Source: Pseudomonas sp. CFBP13508
GTDB taxonomy: Bacteria; Pseudomonadota; Gammaproteobacteria; Pseudomonadales; Pseudomonadaceae
NCBI RefSeq assembly: GCF_005233515.1
Contig: NZ_QFZZ01000002.1
Location: 124,001-188,000, forward strand
DNA: 64,000 nt
Direction: 5' to 3'
In this document: positions 45,951 through 56,525 of the stretch, piece by piece
How the letters are laid out: every line of letters starts with the position of its first letter
How positions within the stretch are numbered: position 1 is the stretch's first letter
Notes under the pieces: model-generated
Databases searched by the model: none
Told to the model about the DNA's origin: nothing
What the model saw: only the letters and a program-made list of their open reading frames with translations
Made by a program: the position numbers and the translations under genes

Positions 45951-48900
45951 ATGAAAAGAATGCTGATTAACGCAACTCAACCCGAAGAGTTGCGTGTTGC
46001 ACTGGTAGATGGCCAGCGCCTCTACGACCTGGACATCGAATCCGGTGCACGCGAGCAGAAGAAGGCCAACATCTATAAAGGCCGCATCACTCGCATCGAA
46101 CCAAGCCTTGAGGCTGCCTTTGTCGATTTCGGCTCCGAGCGCCACGGCTTCCTGCCCCTCAAAGAAATCTCCCGCGAATACTTCAAGAAAGCCCCCGAAG
46201 GCCGCGTCAACATCAAGGACGTCCTGAGCGAAGGCCAGGAAGTCATCGTTCAGGTCGAGAAAGAAGAACGTGGCAACAAGGGCGCCGCCCTGACCACCTT
46301 CATCAGCCTGGCCGGTCGTTACCTCGTACTGATGCCGAACAACCCGCGTGCCGGCGGCATCTCCCGTCGCATCGAAGGCGAAGAGCGCAACGAACTGCGT
46401 GAAGCGCTGAACGGTCTGGTCGCTCCGGCCGACATGGGCCTGATCGTGCGCACTGCCGGCCTGGGCCGCAGCAGCGAAGAAATGCAGTGGGACCTCGACT
46501 ACCTGCTGCAACTGTGGACCGCCATCAAAGAAGCCTCGCTGGATCGCTCCGCGCCATTCCTGATCTACCAGGAAAGCAACGTGATCATCCGCGCCATCCG
46601 CGATTACCTGCGCCAGGACATCGGCGAAGTGCTGATCGACAGCGTTGAAGCCCAGGACGAAGCCCTGACCTTCATCCGCCAGGTGATGCCGCAGTACGCC
46701 AGCAAGATCAAGCTGTACGAAGACAGCGTGCCGCTGTTCAACCGTTTCCAGATCGAAAGCCAGATCGAGACCGCGTTCCAGCGCGTCGTCGAACTGCCTT
46801 CCGGCGGCTCCATCGTCATCGATCCGACCGAGGCCCTGGTGTCCATCGACATCAACTCGGCGCGCGCCACCAAAGGCAGCGACATCGAAGAAACCGCTCT
46901 GCAGACCAACCTTGAAGCCGCCGAAGAAATCGCCCGTCAGTTGCGCCTGCGCGACATCGGCGGCCTGATCGTCATCGACTTCATCGACATGACCCCGGCC
47001 AAGAACCAGCGCGCCGTGGAAGAGAAAGTCCGCGAATGCCTGGAAGCTGACCGCGCCCGAGTGCAGATCGGTCGCATCTCGCGTTTCGGCCTGCTGGAAA
47101 TGTCCCGTCAGCGCCTGCGTCCATCGCTGGGCGAAAGCAGCGGCATCGTCTGCCCGCGTTGCAACGGCACCGGCATCATCCGTGACGTTGAATCGCTGTC
47201 GCTGGCCATCCTGCGCCTGATCGAAGAAGAAGCCCTGAAAGACCGTACTGCCGAAGTTCGCGCGCAAGTGCCGATCCCGGTCGCTGCGTTCCTGCTCAAC
47301 GAAAAACGCAACTCGATCACCAAGATCGAACTGCGCACCCGTGCCCGCATCGTCATTCTGCCGAACGATCACCTCGAGACGCCGCACTTTGAAGTTCAGC
47401 GCCTGCGTGACGACAGCCCGGAAGCCGCGACCAACCAGTCCAGCTACGAAATCGCTGCGGCCGCTGCCGAAGTCGAAGAAGTCCAGCCAGCCGCTGCGAC
47501 CCGTACTCTGGTTCGCCAGGAAGCTGCAGTGAAGACTGCGCCGGCCCGTGCCAACGCACCGGTGCCGACTGAAGTTGCCCCTGCCGCACCTGCTCCTGCA
47601 CCGGTTGCCGCACCTGAGCCAAGCCTGTTCAAGGGCCTGGTGAAGTCGCTGGTCAGCCTGTTCGCCACCAAGGAAGAGCCAGCCGCACCGGTCGCGGTTG
47701 CGAAACCGGCTGCCACCGAGCGTCCTGCCCGCAACGAAGAGCGCCGCAACGGTCGTCAGCAGAGCCGCAACCGTAACGGTCGCCGCGATGAAGAACGCAA
47801 GCCGCGCGAAGAACGTGCTCCACGTGAAGAGCGTGCACCACGCGAGCCGCGCGAAGAGCGCCAGCCACGTGAAGCCCGCGAGCCGCGTGAAACCCGCAGC
47901 GAAGCGCCGGTAGCCCGCGAAGAGCGCGCACCACGTGCCCCGCGTGAAGAACGTGCACCGCGTGCACCACGTGAAGATCGCAAGCCGCGTGGCGAGCGTG
48001 AAGAACGCGTGCGTGAACTGCGCGAGCCGCTGGACGCCGCGCCAGCCGCAGCCGCAGCTGTTGCTGCCGTGACCGCTGAAGAGCGTCCGGCGCGTCAGCC
48101 ACGCGAAGAACGCGCTCCGCGTCCACCGCGTGAAGAGCGTCAACCGCGTGCCGAGCAGGCCGCTGCTGCCGTCGCTGAAGAAGAAGTGAACAGCAGCAAC
48201 GAAGAGCAACTGCCGGAAGACGGTCAGGACAACGCCGAAGGCGATCGTCCACGTCGTCGCTCCCGTGGCCAGCGTCGTCGCAGCAACCGTCGCGAGCGTC
48301 AACGTGATGCCAACGGCAACGTGATCGAAGGTTCGGAAGAATCAGAGTCCGCTGAAAACGCTGGCGAGCCAAGCACTGCCGATCTGGCCGCTGGCCTGGC
48401 CGTCACCGCCGCCGTTGCCAGCAGCACCATCAGCGCTCCGGCAGAAGCCCAAGCCCACGAGCAGGCTGAACGCGCCACCGCCGCCACACTGGAAACTGCT
48501 CCAGTCGAAGCGCCGGTTGTCGAAGCCACCACTCCAGTGGAAGTGACTGCTGCACCGGAAATCGAAGTCGCTTCGGTCCGCGAAGCTCAGCCTCAGGTTG
48601 AAGCAACTGCCGAACCGGAAGCTGTCGTCGAAGCACCAGCGGCCATCACTGAGCCAGCGGTAGAAACCGTCAGCGAAAACGTGACCAAAACCGTGCGTGA
48701 AGTTCGCGAAGAGCAGACTGCGTTCAACTGGGTTGCCGAGCCAGCCGTCACCGAAGCACCAGCACCAGTCGCTGAAGCCGAAGTGCCGCAAGCCATGGTT
48801 TCCGAGCCAGTAGTTGCAGCAGCAGAGCCAGCGCCGACACCAGTGGTTGAAGCTCCGGTTGCCGAAGCTCAGGTTGAAGAAGCGCCAGCCGCAGTCGAAG

Positions 48901-49223
48901 CGCCAGCCCCTGTGGTTGAAGCTCCGGCTCCGGTCAGCGCCCTGACGCCAAACGGCCGCGCGCCAAACGATCCGCGTGAAGTGCGTCGTCGCAAGCGTGA
49001 AGCCGAGCGTCTGCAGAAGGAAGCCGAACTGGCTGCTGCTGCGGCTCCAGTCGCAGCCGAACCAGCCCCTGCAGCTGAAGTGACCGAGGCAGCCCCTACC
49101 CCGGTCGCGGAAGAAGCATCGGTAGAAGCGGTGATCGCTGAAGCACCACGCTCCGTTCAGGACGCGGTTGAACAGCGCGAAGAGGCCCAGGAAAAAGAGC
49201 ACGAGCCTAAACCACTCGTGTAA
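45951..49223 (+). CDS. rne: Ribonuclease E
   Basis: 1090 aa, starting [20 protein letters not shown]. Catalytic half: S1 domain (about 35-120), DNase I-like core with the two Mg aspartates in [10 protein letters not shown] and IVIDFIDM, and Zn-link CPRCNGTG. The C-terminal half is a disordered scaffold: a long run of Arg-Glu-rich repeats (REERAPR units, about 47.78-48.16 kb), then Ala/Val/Pro/Glu-rich stretches. It starts RNA decay and rRNA/tRNA processing and scaffolds the degradosome. The ATG follows GGTACTAC rather than a strong ribosome site, which fits tight control. A 930-codon antisense frame overlaps it and is not a gene. Confidence 0.96.
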   Translation: MKRMLINATQPEELRVALVDGQRLYDLDIESGAREQKKANIYKGRITRIEPSLEAAFVDFGSERHGFLPLKEISREYFKKAPEGRVNIKDVLSEGQEVIVQVEKEERGNKGAALTTFISLAGRYLVLMPNNPRAGGISRRIEGEERNELREALNGLVAPADMGLIVRTAGLGRSSEEMQWDLDYLLQLWTAIKEASLDRSAPFLIYQESNVIIRAIRDYLRQDIGEVLIDSVEAQDEALTFIRQVMPQYASKIKLYEDSVPLFNRFQIESQIETAFQRVVELPSGGSIVIDPTEALVSIDINSARATKGSDIEETALQTNLEAAEEIARQLRLRDIGGLIVIDFIDMTPAKNQRAVEEKVRECLEADRARVQIGRISRFGLLEMSRQRLRPSLGESSGIVCPRCNGTGIIRDVESLSLAILRLIEEEALKDRTAEVRAQVPIPVAAFLLNEKRNSITKIELRTRARIVILPNDHLETPHFEVQRLRDDSPEAATNQSSYEIAAAAAEVEEVQPAAATRTLVRQEAAVKTAPARANAPVPTEVAPAAPAPAPVAAPEPSLFKGLVKSLVSLFATKEEPAAPVAVAKPAATERPARNEERRNGRQQSRNRNGRRDEERKPREERAPREERAPREPREERQPREAREPRETRSEAPVAREERAPRAPREERAPRAPREDRKPRGEREERVRELREPLDAAPAAAAAVAAVTAEERPARQPREERAPRPPREERQPRAEQAAAAVAEEEVNSSNEEQLPEDGQDNAEGDRPRRRSRGQRRRSNRRERQRDANGNVIEGSEESESAENAGEPSTADLAAGLAVTAAVASSTISAPAEAQAHEQAERATAATLETAPVEAPVVEATTPVEVTAAPEIEVASVREAQPQVEATAEPEAVVEAPAAITEPAVETVSENVTKTVREVREEQTAFNWVAEPAVTEAPAPVAEAEVPQAMVSEPVVAAAEPAPTPVVEAPVAEAQVEEAPAAVEAPAPVVEAPAPVSALTPNGRAPNDPREVRRRKREAERLQKEAELAAAAAPVAAEPAPAAEVTEAAPTPVAEEASVEAVIAEAPRSVQDAVEQREEAQEKEHEPKPLV

Positions 49224-49237
49224 TTCCTGAAGTCAAT

Positions 49238-49276
49238 AAAAAGCCCCGCCTGGTGAAAGCCTGGCGGGGCTTTTTT
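49238..49276 (+). terminator. Terminator of rne
   Basis: Stem AAGCCCCGCC...GGCGGGGCTT (49241-49272) followed by TTTTTT, 15 bp after the stop. Confidence 0.9.
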
Positions 49277-49308
49277 ATGCCTGAAATTCCAGCATCATCC
49301 GGAATCTT

Positions 49309-49397
49309 TGTGGGAGCGAGCCTGCTCGCGAAAACGCTGGGGCAGACACTATTCATGTAACTGAACCAGCGCATTCGCGAGCAGGCTCGCTCCCACA
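49309..49397. repeat. REPIN (C variant)
   Basis: TGTGGGAGCGAGCCTGCTCG and reverse complement, in the convergent gap between rne and the cytidylyltransferase gene. Confidence 0.9.
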
Positions 49398-49414
49398 AGG
49401 AATTTCAACACGGC

Positions 49415-50011
49415 TCAGGGCTGAGGAAATACCAAAGATTCAGGCACATCGATATCCCACAACACCCCTGGATCATCCACCGCCACTTCCACCACCCTAC
49501 CCTGCGCAAACAACGGCCGTGCGCCACGATCGCCGGTCAGCGCCTGCAATTGCGCGCCAAACGAACGACCAAACCCCACGGGATGGCCAAATTCGCCATC
49601 CAGCACCGGCACGCTCACCGCGTCATCAGCCATCGCCGCAACCACTCGCTCGATACTCGAAGGCAAGATAAACGGCATATCGCCGAGCACAATCAACCAG
49701 CCATCCGCCTCCGGGCAAGCGGCAACACCTGCGGCAATGCTGTCGCCCATGCCGGCCGATTCGATCGACGCCACGTCGCAGCCATAAGCCTGGGCCATGC
49801 GCATCGCCTGCGGTCGAGCCTCGGTGGTGACCAGCACGCGCTTGGCGAGACTGGCCGGCAGGTTCACCAGCACCTGCTCGATGACCGAGCGCACGGCGCC
49901 ATCACGCCCAGTGCAGTCAGCGAGCAATTTGTCTTTGTCGGGGCCGGCGATCTGGCGAAAGCGTTTGCCCTCGCCCGCCGCCAGCACAATCACTGCGATG
50001 GATTGGCTCAT
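49415..50011 (-). CDS. MobA/MocA-like molybdenum cofactor nucleotidyltransferase
   Basis: 198 aa, NTP-transferase fold. N-terminal VLAAGEGKRF with the G-rich nucleotide loop, LGDMPFILPSS as the metal-binding motif and GHPVGFGRSF. MocA-type enzymes transfer CMP onto Mo-molybdopterin for xanthine-oxidase-family enzymes, which matches the molybdenum hydroxylase upstream. Its start overlaps the XdhC-like gene stop by 4 bp. Confidence 0.87.
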   Translation of the reverse strand: MSQSIAVIVLAAGEGKRFRQIAGPDKDKLLADCTGRDGAVRSVIEQVLVNLPASLAKRVLVTTEARPQAMRMAQAYGCDVASIESAGMGDSIAAGVAACPEADGWLIVLGDMPFILPSSIERVVAAMADDAVSVPVLDGEFGHPVGFGRSFGAQLQALTGDRGARPLFAQGRVVEVAVDDPGVLWDIDVPESLVFPQP

Positions 50012-50988
50012 GCACCCTCCAGCGGTTTTTTCTGTTTCAGCTCCACACCGTTCTTGATCGCGACAATTTCCGCCAGCAACGACAAGGCGATCTCTGCCGG
50101 CGAATGACTGCCGATGTGCAGGCCGATCGGCCCGTGCAAGCGATCAATCGATGCTTGCGACAAGCCTAGCTGAGCCAGATTTTCCCGGCGCTTCTGGCTG
50201 TTGACTCGCGAACCGAGCGCGCCGACGTAGAACGCCGGCGAATCGAGCGCAGTGAGCAAGGCCATGTCGTCCAGGCGTGGATCGTGGGTCAAGGCGACGA
50301 TCGCCGTGCGCTCGTCGGTGTGGATGTTCAACACCGCCTCGTCCGGCATGCCGGGGACGAAACGGCCATGCTGCTCTTCCCAGCCGTAAACGAACTCGGT
50401 GCGCGGATCGCAGATCAGCACTTCGAAATCCAGCAGCCGCGCCATGTCGGCGACGTAGCGCGACAACTGCCCGGCACCGATCAGCAACAAGCGCCAGCGC
50501 GGGCCGTAAATCGCCCGCAAAACCTTGCCGTCGAACACCAGCGAATCGGTTTTATTCGCCGGAGCCAGTCGCACCTCGCCGGTTTCGATGTTCAGTTCTC
50601 GGGCAACGATTTCATGGTTTTCGCAACGCTGCAGCAGCTCGGCGACCCACGCCGGGTCACCGATGCGCTCTTCGGTCAGGCGCAAAGTACCGCCGCAAGG
50701 CAGGCCGAAACGCGCGGCCTCCTCGCGGGTCACGCCGTAGGTAATCATCTGCACTGGCGGACCATCGGTGGCGATGCGGCCGTCGTGCAGCCGCGCGATC
50801 AGGTCATCTTCGACACAGCCGCCCGACACCGAGCCGATCACCACGCCGTCCTCGCGCAAGGCGAGCATGGCGCCGGGCGAGCGCGGCGCGGTGCCCCAGG
50901 TCTGCACCACGCTGAACAGCACCACCCGCTGCCCTGCGCGGCGCCACTCGAGGACGCTGCGCAGGACGTTGAGATCGACGCTATCCAT
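50008..50988 (-). CDS. XdhC/CoxI-family molybdoenzyme maturation protein
   Basis: 326 aa from the ATG giving [21 protein letters not shown]-terminal XdhC_CoxI domain (SPGAMLALREDG, GSVSGGCVEDDLI) and C-terminal Rossmann domain (LLLIGAGQLSRYVADMA, FYVGALGSR). It inserts sulfurated cofactor into xanthine-dehydrogenase-type enzymes. The start overlaps the stop of the large subunit gene (TAATG). Confidence 0.9.
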   Translation of the reverse strand: MDSVDLNVLRSVLEWRRAGQRVVLFSVVQTWGTAPRSPGAMLALREDGVVIGSVSGGCVEDDLIARLHDGRIATDGPPVQMITYGVTREEAARFGLPCGGTLRLTEERIGDPAWVAELLQRCENHEIVARELNIETGEVRLAPANKTDSLVFDGKVLRAIYGPRWRLLLIGAGQLSRYVADMARLLDFEVLICDPRTEFVYGWEEQHGRFVPGMPDEAVLNIHTDERTAIVALTHDPRLDDMALLTALDSPAFYVGALGSRVNSQKRRENLAQLGLSQASIDRLHGPIGLHIGSHSPAEIALSLLAEIVAIKNGVELKQKKPLEGA

Positions 50989-53309
50989 TACGCTTGCGCC
51001 TTCTGCCAGCCTTGCAACTGATACCGCACCGGCAGATTGCGGATGCGCTTGCCGGTCGCGGCGAAGATCGCATTGCACAGCGCCGGGGCAATCGGCGGCA
51101 CACCCGGCTCACCGACGCCACCCAACGGCACCTCACCCGGCGGCGTGACCAGATGCACAGCGACTTCCTTGGGCGCCAGCGACATGCGCGCGACCTCGTA
51201 CATATGGAAGTTGTCCTGCTGGACCTTGCCGTCCTTGAAGCTGATTTCACCGAGCACGGCGTTGCCCAGGCCCATGACGCACGCGCCTTCGAACTGCGAA
51301 CGGATGCGCTCAGGGTTGATCTGCGGCCCGCAGTCCACGGCGATGTCGGCCTTGTGCACGATCAGCGAACCATCGTCCTTGACCTCGACTTCAATCACCG
51401 CCGCGACATAGGTGACGAAGCTGTAATGCACCGCCAGACCGAGGCCGCGGCCCTTGGGCAGTTTGCGCCCCCAACCGGCGGCCTTGGCGGCAGTTTCCAG
51501 CACCGTGCGCATGCGCCCGGTGTCGATCGGATAACGCTCGGGCGATTCGCCGTAGTTCCACTCTTCGCTCAAGGTACGTGGATCGATCTGCCGGTCCGGG
51601 CCGAGCAATTTGATCTGGTACTTGAGCGGATCTTCCCCGGCCTTGTGCGCCAGTTCATCGACGAAACTCTGAATCGCGAAGCCGTGGGGAATGTTCGACA
51701 CTGAGCGATACCAGCCGACCCGCGTGTGTACCTTGGCTTCGGGGTTTTCCAGGCGCACGTTGGGAATCACGTAGGCCATGTTGGTAAAGCCCATGCCCAG
51801 CTCGAACGCCGCCTCATGGTTCATGTCCGGCGCAAACAGCGCGGTGATGCTTGGCGCCACGGTGCGATGCAGCCACCCGGACGGCATACCGTTTTTGTCG
51901 ATACCCGCCTTGAGATATTCCGCCGACACAGTGTGGAAATACGAATTGTGGATGTCGTCTTCGCGGGTCCACTGCACCCGTACAGCCTTGCCCGGAAATT
52001 CCTTGGCGAGAATCGCCGCTTCGACGACGAAGTCCGGTTTCGACTTGCGCCCGAAACCACCGCCCAGCAGCGTTACGTTGAAGGTGACCTTTTCGAACGG
52101 CACACCCAGGCGCTCGGCGATGCGCTCGCGGGTGACCTGCGGTGCCTGACTCGGCGCCCAGGCTTCGCAGACGCCGTCCTTGTAACGGGCGATAGCAACC
52201 ATCGGTTCCATCGGTGCCTGCGCCAGGTGCGGCAGGTAATACGAGGCTTCGAGAGTGCTGGCGGCGCCGCTCAAGGCCTTGTCGATGTCACCGGTGTTGC
52301 GCACCACTTTGCCGGCCTTCAGCGACGCGGCTTCAAGTTCTTTGCGATAGGCAATCGAGTCATAACTGGCATTCGGTCCGTCATCCCACTCGATCTTCAG
52401 CGCCTCGCGGCCCTTGATCGCCGCCCAGGTGTTGCTGGCCACAACCGCGACGCCGCCCAATGGCTGGAACTCTGACGGCAACGGCCGACCTTCGATCTGC
52501 ATGACTTTTAGCACGCCAGGGACTTTCAGCGCGGCGCTGTCATCGAGGCTTTTGACCTTGCCGCCGTACACTGCCGGGCGAGCGATAGTGGCGTAGAGCA
52601 TGCCGTCGAAATGCACGTCGGCGCCGTACACTGCGCGGCCATTGACGATGTCGGCACCGTCGATGGCCTTGGTGCCTTCCTTACCGATGTAGCGAAACTC
52701 CGACGGCTGCTTGAGACGCAGGCTGTCACGCGCCGGTACTGCCAGCGCACTGGCGGCAGCGGCGAGTTCGCCGTAGCCCAGTTCGCGGCCGGACGGTTTG
52801 TGAATGACCTTGTGCAGTTGCGCATGGCATTCGCCAACCGGCACTTTCCACTGCGCAGCGGCCGCCTGTTCGAGCATGGTCCGCGCGGCGGCGCCGCAAC
52901 GACGCATCGGTTCGTACCAGTGACGCATGCTGCGCGAACCATCGGTGTCCTGGTTGCCGAAGCGCACTTCGTCACCCGGCGCCTGCTGCACTTTGACCTG
53001 AGCCCAATCGGCCTCGAGTTCATCGGCCACTACCATGCTCAGACTGGTGCGCACGCCCTGGCCCATTTCCGAACGGTTGCACACCACGGTGACACTGCCA
53101 TCGGCAGCAATGCTCACGTAGACCTTGGGATCGTCGATCCAGCCATTGGGCATGCCATCGGCGCCAAACTTCTTCGCAGCGTCATCGGCCAGCGCATCCT
53201 GCCAGCCCCAGCTCGCGGCGAGGACCAGCGCACCAGTGGCACCGACGCCTTTGAGAAAACCACGGCGGCTGAGGTTGCTCAGGGCGAAATCATTCGGGAC
53301 ACGGCTCAT
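50988..53309 (-). CDS. Molybdopterin-binding subunit of an aldehyde/isoquinoline-type oxidoreductase, Tat-exported
   Basis: 773 aa from the ATG giving [20 protein letters not shown]. Twin-arginine signal [10 protein letters not shown], so the enzyme folds in the cytosol and acts in the periplasm. Cofactor-binding segments include [14 protein letters not shown] and the C-terminal [20 protein letters not shown] with the base Glu. Two-component type: this subunit plus the 2Fe-2S subunit, without a FAD subunit, so electrons probably go to a cytochrome. Substrate (aldehyde or N-heterocycle) cannot be told. Confidence 0.88.
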   Translation of the reverse strand: MSRVPNDFALSNLSRRGFLKGVGATGALVLAASWGWQDALADDAAKKFGADGMPNGWIDDPKVYVSIAADGSVTVVCNRSEMGQGVRTSLSMVVADELEADWAQVKVQQAPGDEVRFGNQDTDGSRSMRHWYEPMRRCGAAARTMLEQAAAAQWKVPVGECHAQLHKVIHKPSGRELGYGELAAAASALAVPARDSLRLKQPSEFRYIGKEGTKAIDGADIVNGRAVYGADVHFDGMLYATIARPAVYGGKVKSLDDSAALKVPGVLKVMQIEGRPLPSEFQPLGGVAVVASNTWAAIKGREALKIEWDDGPNASYDSIAYRKELEAASLKAGKVVRNTGDIDKALSGAASTLEASYYLPHLAQAPMEPMVAIARYKDGVCEAWAPSQAPQVTRERIAERLGVPFEKVTFNVTLLGGGFGRKSKPDFVVEAAILAKEFPGKAVRVQWTREDDIHNSYFHTVSAEYLKAGIDKNGMPSGWLHRTVAPSITALFAPDMNHEAAFELGMGFTNMAYVIPNVRLENPEAKVHTRVGWYRSVSNIPHGFAIQSFVDELAHKAGEDPLKYQIKLLGPDRQIDPRTLSEEWNYGESPERYPIDTGRMRTVLETAAKAAGWGRKLPKGRGLGLAVHYSFVTYVAAVIEVEVKDDGSLIVHKADIAVDCGPQINPERIRSQFEGACVMGLGNAVLGEISFKDGKVQQDNFHMYEVARMSLAPKEVAVHLVTPPGEVPLGGVGEPGVPPIAPALCNAIFAATGKRIRNLPVRYQLQGWQKAQA

Positions 53310-53776
53310 GCCTTCACCTCCTTCAGGTGGGTGGAGGCCTGGCGGATCGCGGTTTTGATCCGGTTGTAGGTGCCGCAGCGGCAGATGTTGCCGACCATGG
53401 CTTCTTCGATCTGCTCGTCGCTCGGGTTCGGGTTGGTTTTCAGCAGAGCGGTGGCCGACATGATCTGCCCGCCCTGGCAATAACCACATTGAGCCACGGC
53501 GCTGTCGAGCCAGGCTTGCTGCACGACCTTGCCTACCGGGTCGGCGTGGAGATTGTCGATGGTGGTGACGTTCTGGCCGATTACCGAGCCGATCGGCGTG
53601 ATGCAACTGCGTGCCGGCAAGCCGTCGATATGGATGGTGCAGGCGCCGCACAGGCCCATGCCGCAACCGAATTTGGTGCCGTTGTAACCGGCGACGTCAC
53701 GAATCGCCCACAACAGCGGCATGTCTTCGGTGACATCGAGGGAGTGGTCTTGACCGTTGAGTTTCAGGGTAATCAT
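53306..53776 (-). CDS. 2Fe-2S subunit of the molybdenum hydroxylase
   Basis: 156 aa from the ATG giving MITLKLNGQDHSLDVTEDMP. Plant-type 2Fe-2S site GCGMGLCGACTIHIDG and the second site CGYCQGGQ...CRCGTYNRI. It relays electrons from the molybdenum centre. It ends with an ATGA overlap with the large subunit. It lacks a signal peptide and is likely carried out by its Tat-exported partner. Confidence 0.92.
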   Translation of the reverse strand: MITLKLNGQDHSLDVTEDMPLLWAIRDVAGYNGTKFGCGMGLCGACTIHIDGLPARSCITPIGSVIGQNVTTIDNLHADPVGKVVQQAWLDSAVAQCGYCQGGQIMSATALLKTNPNPSDEQIEEAMVGNICRCGTYNRIKTAIRQASTHLKEVKA

Positions 53777-53819
53777 GGGCACGCCCGCATATTTTTTAGT
53801 GGTTATGGGTAACATCTTA

Positions 53820-53890
53820 GCGGCAAGCTTCGAGCTGCAAGCTACAAGTGAAGGCGTGTCTGATTCGCTTGCAGCTTGCAGCTCGCAACC
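53820..53890. repeat. Palindromic repeat, AGCTTGCAGCT family
   Basis: AGCGGCAAGCTTCGAGCTGC...and...GCTTGCAGCTTGCAGCTCGC arranged as an imperfect inverted repeat. A third interspersed family. It lies just upstream of the 2Fe-2S subunit gene, so it may affect its transcription. Confidence 0.65.
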
Positions 53891-53951
53891 GCGTCTTGGG
53901 TAGAGCAAATGATCGGTATCGTTAGGTGGCTAAGTTAACCCAGCATTAACA

Positions 53952-53979
53952 AAAAAGCCCTGCTTATACAGGGCTTTTT
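53952..53979. terminator. Bidirectional terminator
   Basis: AAAAAGCCCTG (53952-53962), loop CTTATA, CAGGGCTTTTT (53969-53979): an 11-bp stem with A- and T-runs on both sides. It separates murB from the molybdenum hydroxylase operon. Confidence 0.85.
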
Positions 53980-53980
53980 A

Positions 53981-54074
53981 GCTGCAAGTTTCTAGCTACA
54001 AGCTGCAAGCAAGAGCGGCAGATAGCTCATGACGCAGTGCAGCTTGCCGCTCGAAGCTTGAAACTTGCAGCTGC
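53981..54074. repeat. Palindromic repeat, AGCTTGCAGCT family
   Basis: GCTGCAAGTTTCTAGCTACA at the left and GCTCGAAGCTTGAAACTTGC at the right form an inverted repeat ending at the murB stop codon. Related to 53820-53890; together with the terminator they fill the 300-bp gap between murB and the hydroxylase operon. Confidence 0.65.
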
Positions 54075-54075
54075 T

Positions 54076-55095
54076 TCAATACCGATTGGGCTCCATTTCC
54101 AGTTCGACATGAAACCGTTCGGCGATGTCTTTCTGGATACGTTGCGCCAGGTCGAGCAGTTGCAGGCCGGTGGCCGTGCCGTAGTTGACCAGCACCAGCG
54201 CCTGCAACTTGTGCACGCCGGCATCGCCATCGCGAAAACCCTTCCAGCCGGCGCGTTCGATCAGCCAGCCAGCGGCCAGTTTCATCTGCCCATCGGCTTG
54301 CGGGTAAGCCACCAGATCCGGGTGCTGCGCTTGGATCTGCGTGACCACAGCGGCAGGCACCAGCGGATTCTTGAAAAAGCTGCCGGCATTGCCGAGCACC
54401 GCCGGGTCCGGCAGTTTTTCGCTGCGGATGCTGCAGATGGCGCGGCTGACGTCGCTGGGCGTCGGCTGCTCGATGCCCTGCTCGCTCAGGCGCTGACGCA
54501 CCGGACCGTATTCCAGATGCAGGTGCGCGGCGCGATCAAGCTTGAAGCGCACCCGCAGGATCAGCCAACGTCCCGGCTGCTGCTTGAACACACTGTCGCG
54601 GTAGCCGAAGTTGCACTGTTCCAGGCTGAAATCCCGCAGCTCGCCGCTCTCGCGATCCAGCGCAGTCAGGCCGGCAAACACGTCCTTGATCTCGACACCA
54701 TAGGCGCCGATGTTCTGCATCGGCGCGGCGCCGACGGTGCCGGGAATCAGGCTGAGGTTTTCCAGCCCGGCAAAACCCTGGGCCAGCGTGTGCTGCACGA
54801 ACGGATGCCACGGTTCGCCCGCTTCGGCTTCGATCACCACGCGATTGCCATCATCGCTGAGCACGCGGATGCCGCGCGTGGCCATGCGCAATACCAACGC
54901 CGGAATATCCGCCGTCAGCAGCAAGTTGCTGCCGCCGCCGATCACCAGCAACGGCACGTCATGGGACGCGGCATAGGCCAGCGCTTCGCGGACATCGTCA
55001 TCACTGTGGGCTTCGGCAAACAGCTGCGCGCGCACATCGACGCCAAACGTATTGAAGGCCTGCAAAGATACTTGCGGTTGCACCTGCAAACTCAT
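54076..55095 (-). CDS. murB: UDP-N-acetylenolpyruvoylglucosamine reductase
   Basis: 339 aa, type I (E. coli-like). FAD-binding LLVIGGGSNLLLT and IPGTVGAAPMQNIGAYGVEI; catalytic Ser in NAGSFFKNP and the terminal Glu in VELEMEPNRY. It makes UDP-MurNAc for peptidoglycan. Its start overlaps the phosphatase stop by 4 bp. Confidence 0.95.
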   Translation of the reverse strand: MSLQVQPQVSLQAFNTFGVDVRAQLFAEAHSDDDVREALAYAASHDVPLLVIGGGSNLLLTADIPALVLRMATRGIRVLSDDGNRVVIEAEAGEPWHPFVQHTLAQGFAGLENLSLIPGTVGAAPMQNIGAYGVEIKDVFAGLTALDRESGELRDFSLEQCNFGYRDSVFKQQPGRWLILRVRFKLDRAAHLHLEYGPVRQRLSEQGIEQPTPSDVSRAICSIRSEKLPDPAVLGNAGSFFKNPLVPAAVVTQIQAQHPDLVAYPQADGQMKLAAGWLIERAGWKGFRDGDAGVHKLQALVLVNYGTATGLQLLDLAQRIQKDIAERFHVELEMEPNRY

Positions 55096-55556
55096 AAACG
55101 GCCCTTCACTTCGATCAGCAACTGGTCGCAGGCCGCTTCGATCAGATCCAGCACCTGCTCGAAACCCTGATCACCGTCGTAATACGGGTCCGGCACTTCA
55201 TCGAGCAGCCCGGCATAACGACGCAAAAACAGATCCAGCTCGGCCCTGCCGGTGGACGGCTGCAAGGCCTTGAGGTTGCGCAGGTTGCTGTTGTCCATGG
55301 CGAGAATCAGGTCGTAGCTGGCGAAATCGGCCCGGCTGACCTGCTGCGCGCGTTGCGTCGACAAGTCATAACCGCGCAGTTTCGCCGCCGCTTGGCTGCG
55401 CTTGTCCGGCGGGTTGCCGACGTGCCAGTCACCGGTGCCCGCGGAGGCCACTTCGACCACATCCGCCAGCCCGGCTTCACGCAACTTGTGGCGCAACACG
55501 CCTTCAGCGGTGGGAGAACGGCAAATGTTGCCCAGGCACACAAACAGAACGCGCAT
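55092..55556 (-). CDS. Low-molecular-weight protein tyrosine phosphatase
   Basis: 154 aa. P-loop C7-LGNIC-R13-S in VCLGNICRSPTAEG, and the general-acid Asp in EVPDPYYDGDQGF. It sits between kdsB and murB in an operon with 1-4-bp overlaps. Its protein substrate is unknown. Confidence 0.94.
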   Translation of the reverse strand: MRVLFVCLGNICRSPTAEGVLRHKLREAGLADVVEVASAGTGDWHVGNPPDKRSQAAAKLRGYDLSTQRAQQVSRADFASYDLILAMDNSNLRNLKALQPSTGRAELDLFLRRYAGLLDEVPDPYYDGDQGFEQVLDLIEAACDQLLIEVKGRL

Positions 55557-56320
55557 CAGGCCCCCAGCAGGCGACGAACCCGCTCAAGGTCTTCAACGGT
55601 GTCGACACCGGTCGGCGGCGCGATCAGCGCGTCGGCAACATGGATGCGCACGCCATGCCACAAGGCACGCAGTTGTTCGAGGGATTCGGTGTTTTCCAGC
55701 CAGCACGGCCCCCAGCTCACGAAGTCGTGGAGGAACCCGGCGCGATAGGCATAAATACCGATGTGGCGACGATAGGGCACACCTTGCGGCAGCTGCTCGC
55801 GGCTCTTGGCAAATGCATCGCGTGCCCATGGCAAGGTTGCACGACTGAACGTCAGGGCCAGACCGTTGATATCGCTGGAAACCTTCACAACGTTGGGGTT
55901 GAACAGGGTCTCCACGTCTTCGATCGGCTCAGCCAGCGTGGCCATGCGCGCTTCGGTGTGGGCAGCAAGGTTGGCGGCGACCTGGTCGATCACGCTTGGC
56001 GGAATCAGCGGCTCATCGCCCTGGACGTTGACCACGATCGCGTCAGGCGCAAGGCCCAGTTTAGCCGCGACCTCGGCCAGACGATCGGTGCCGGAGTTGT
56101 GATCTTCACGGGTCAGCACCACTTCGGCACCAAAGCTTTTGCACGCCTCGACGATGCGCGCGTCATCGGTGGCAACCACGACGCGGGTCGCGCTGCTTTT
56201 GCTCGCCTGTTCCCAGACATGCTGGATCATCGGCTTGCCGGCAATATCCAGCAACGGCTTGCCCGGCAGACGGGTCGAGGCGAATCGCGACGGGATGACA
56301 ACGGTGAAGGCTGTGGTCAT
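55556..56320 (-). CDS. kdsB: 3-deoxy-manno-octulosonate cytidylyltransferase
   Basis: 254 aa. Activates Kdo with CTP for lipopolysaccharide core synthesis. [19 protein letters not shown] at the N-terminus and [12 protein letters not shown] in the middle are family motifs. It overlaps the ycaR-like gene by 4 bp. Confidence 0.96.
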   Translation of the reverse strand: MTTAFTVVIPSRFASTRLPGKPLLDIAGKPMIQHVWEQASKSSATRVVVATDDARIVEACKSFGAEVVLTREDHNSGTDRLAEVAAKLGLAPDAIVVNVQGDEPLIPPSVIDQVAANLAAHTEARMATLAEPIEDVETLFNPNVVKVSSDINGLALTFSRATLPWARDAFAKSREQLPQGVPYRRHIGIYAYRAGFLHDFVSWGPCWLENTESLEQLRALWHGVRIHVADALIAPPTGVDTVEDLERVRRLLGA

Positions 56321-56502
56321 TTATCCAGACGCTCGTCGGTGGTCAGGGTGCGCGCTTCGCTTTCCAGCATCACCGGGATGCCGTCGCGGATCGGGTACGC
56401 CAGGCCGGCGCCCTTGCTGATCAGTTCGGTCTTGTCGGCGCTGAGCTTGAGCGGGCCTTTGCACACGGGGCAAGCGAGGATGTCGAGCAGTTTGGTGTCC
56501 AT
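56317..56502 (-). CDS. ycaR: Trm112/YcaR-family small protein
   Basis: 61 aa, starting [20 protein letters not shown] with the CPVC metal-type motif and [15 protein letters not shown]. Conserved between lpxK and kdsB in gamma-proteobacteria; role unclear. The upstream open frame to 56649 is not coding. Confidence 0.92.
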   Translation of the reverse strand: MDTKLLDILACPVCKGPLKLSADKTELISKGAGLAYPIRDGIPVMLESEARTLTTDERLDK

Positions 56503-56525
56503 GAACATTCCCAGAAATAAAAGAG

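Noticed and set aside
45510-48302. 930-codon open frame on the strand opposite rne
   Set aside because: It arises from the GC-rich, repetitive codons of rne; its composition (Phe, Gly, Thr, Ala runs) resembles no protein and it has no ribosome site. rne itself is unmistakable.
50277-51704. Plus-strand frames opposite the XdhC-like and molybdopterin-subunit genes
   Set aside because: No family resemblance; overlap fully with supported genes.
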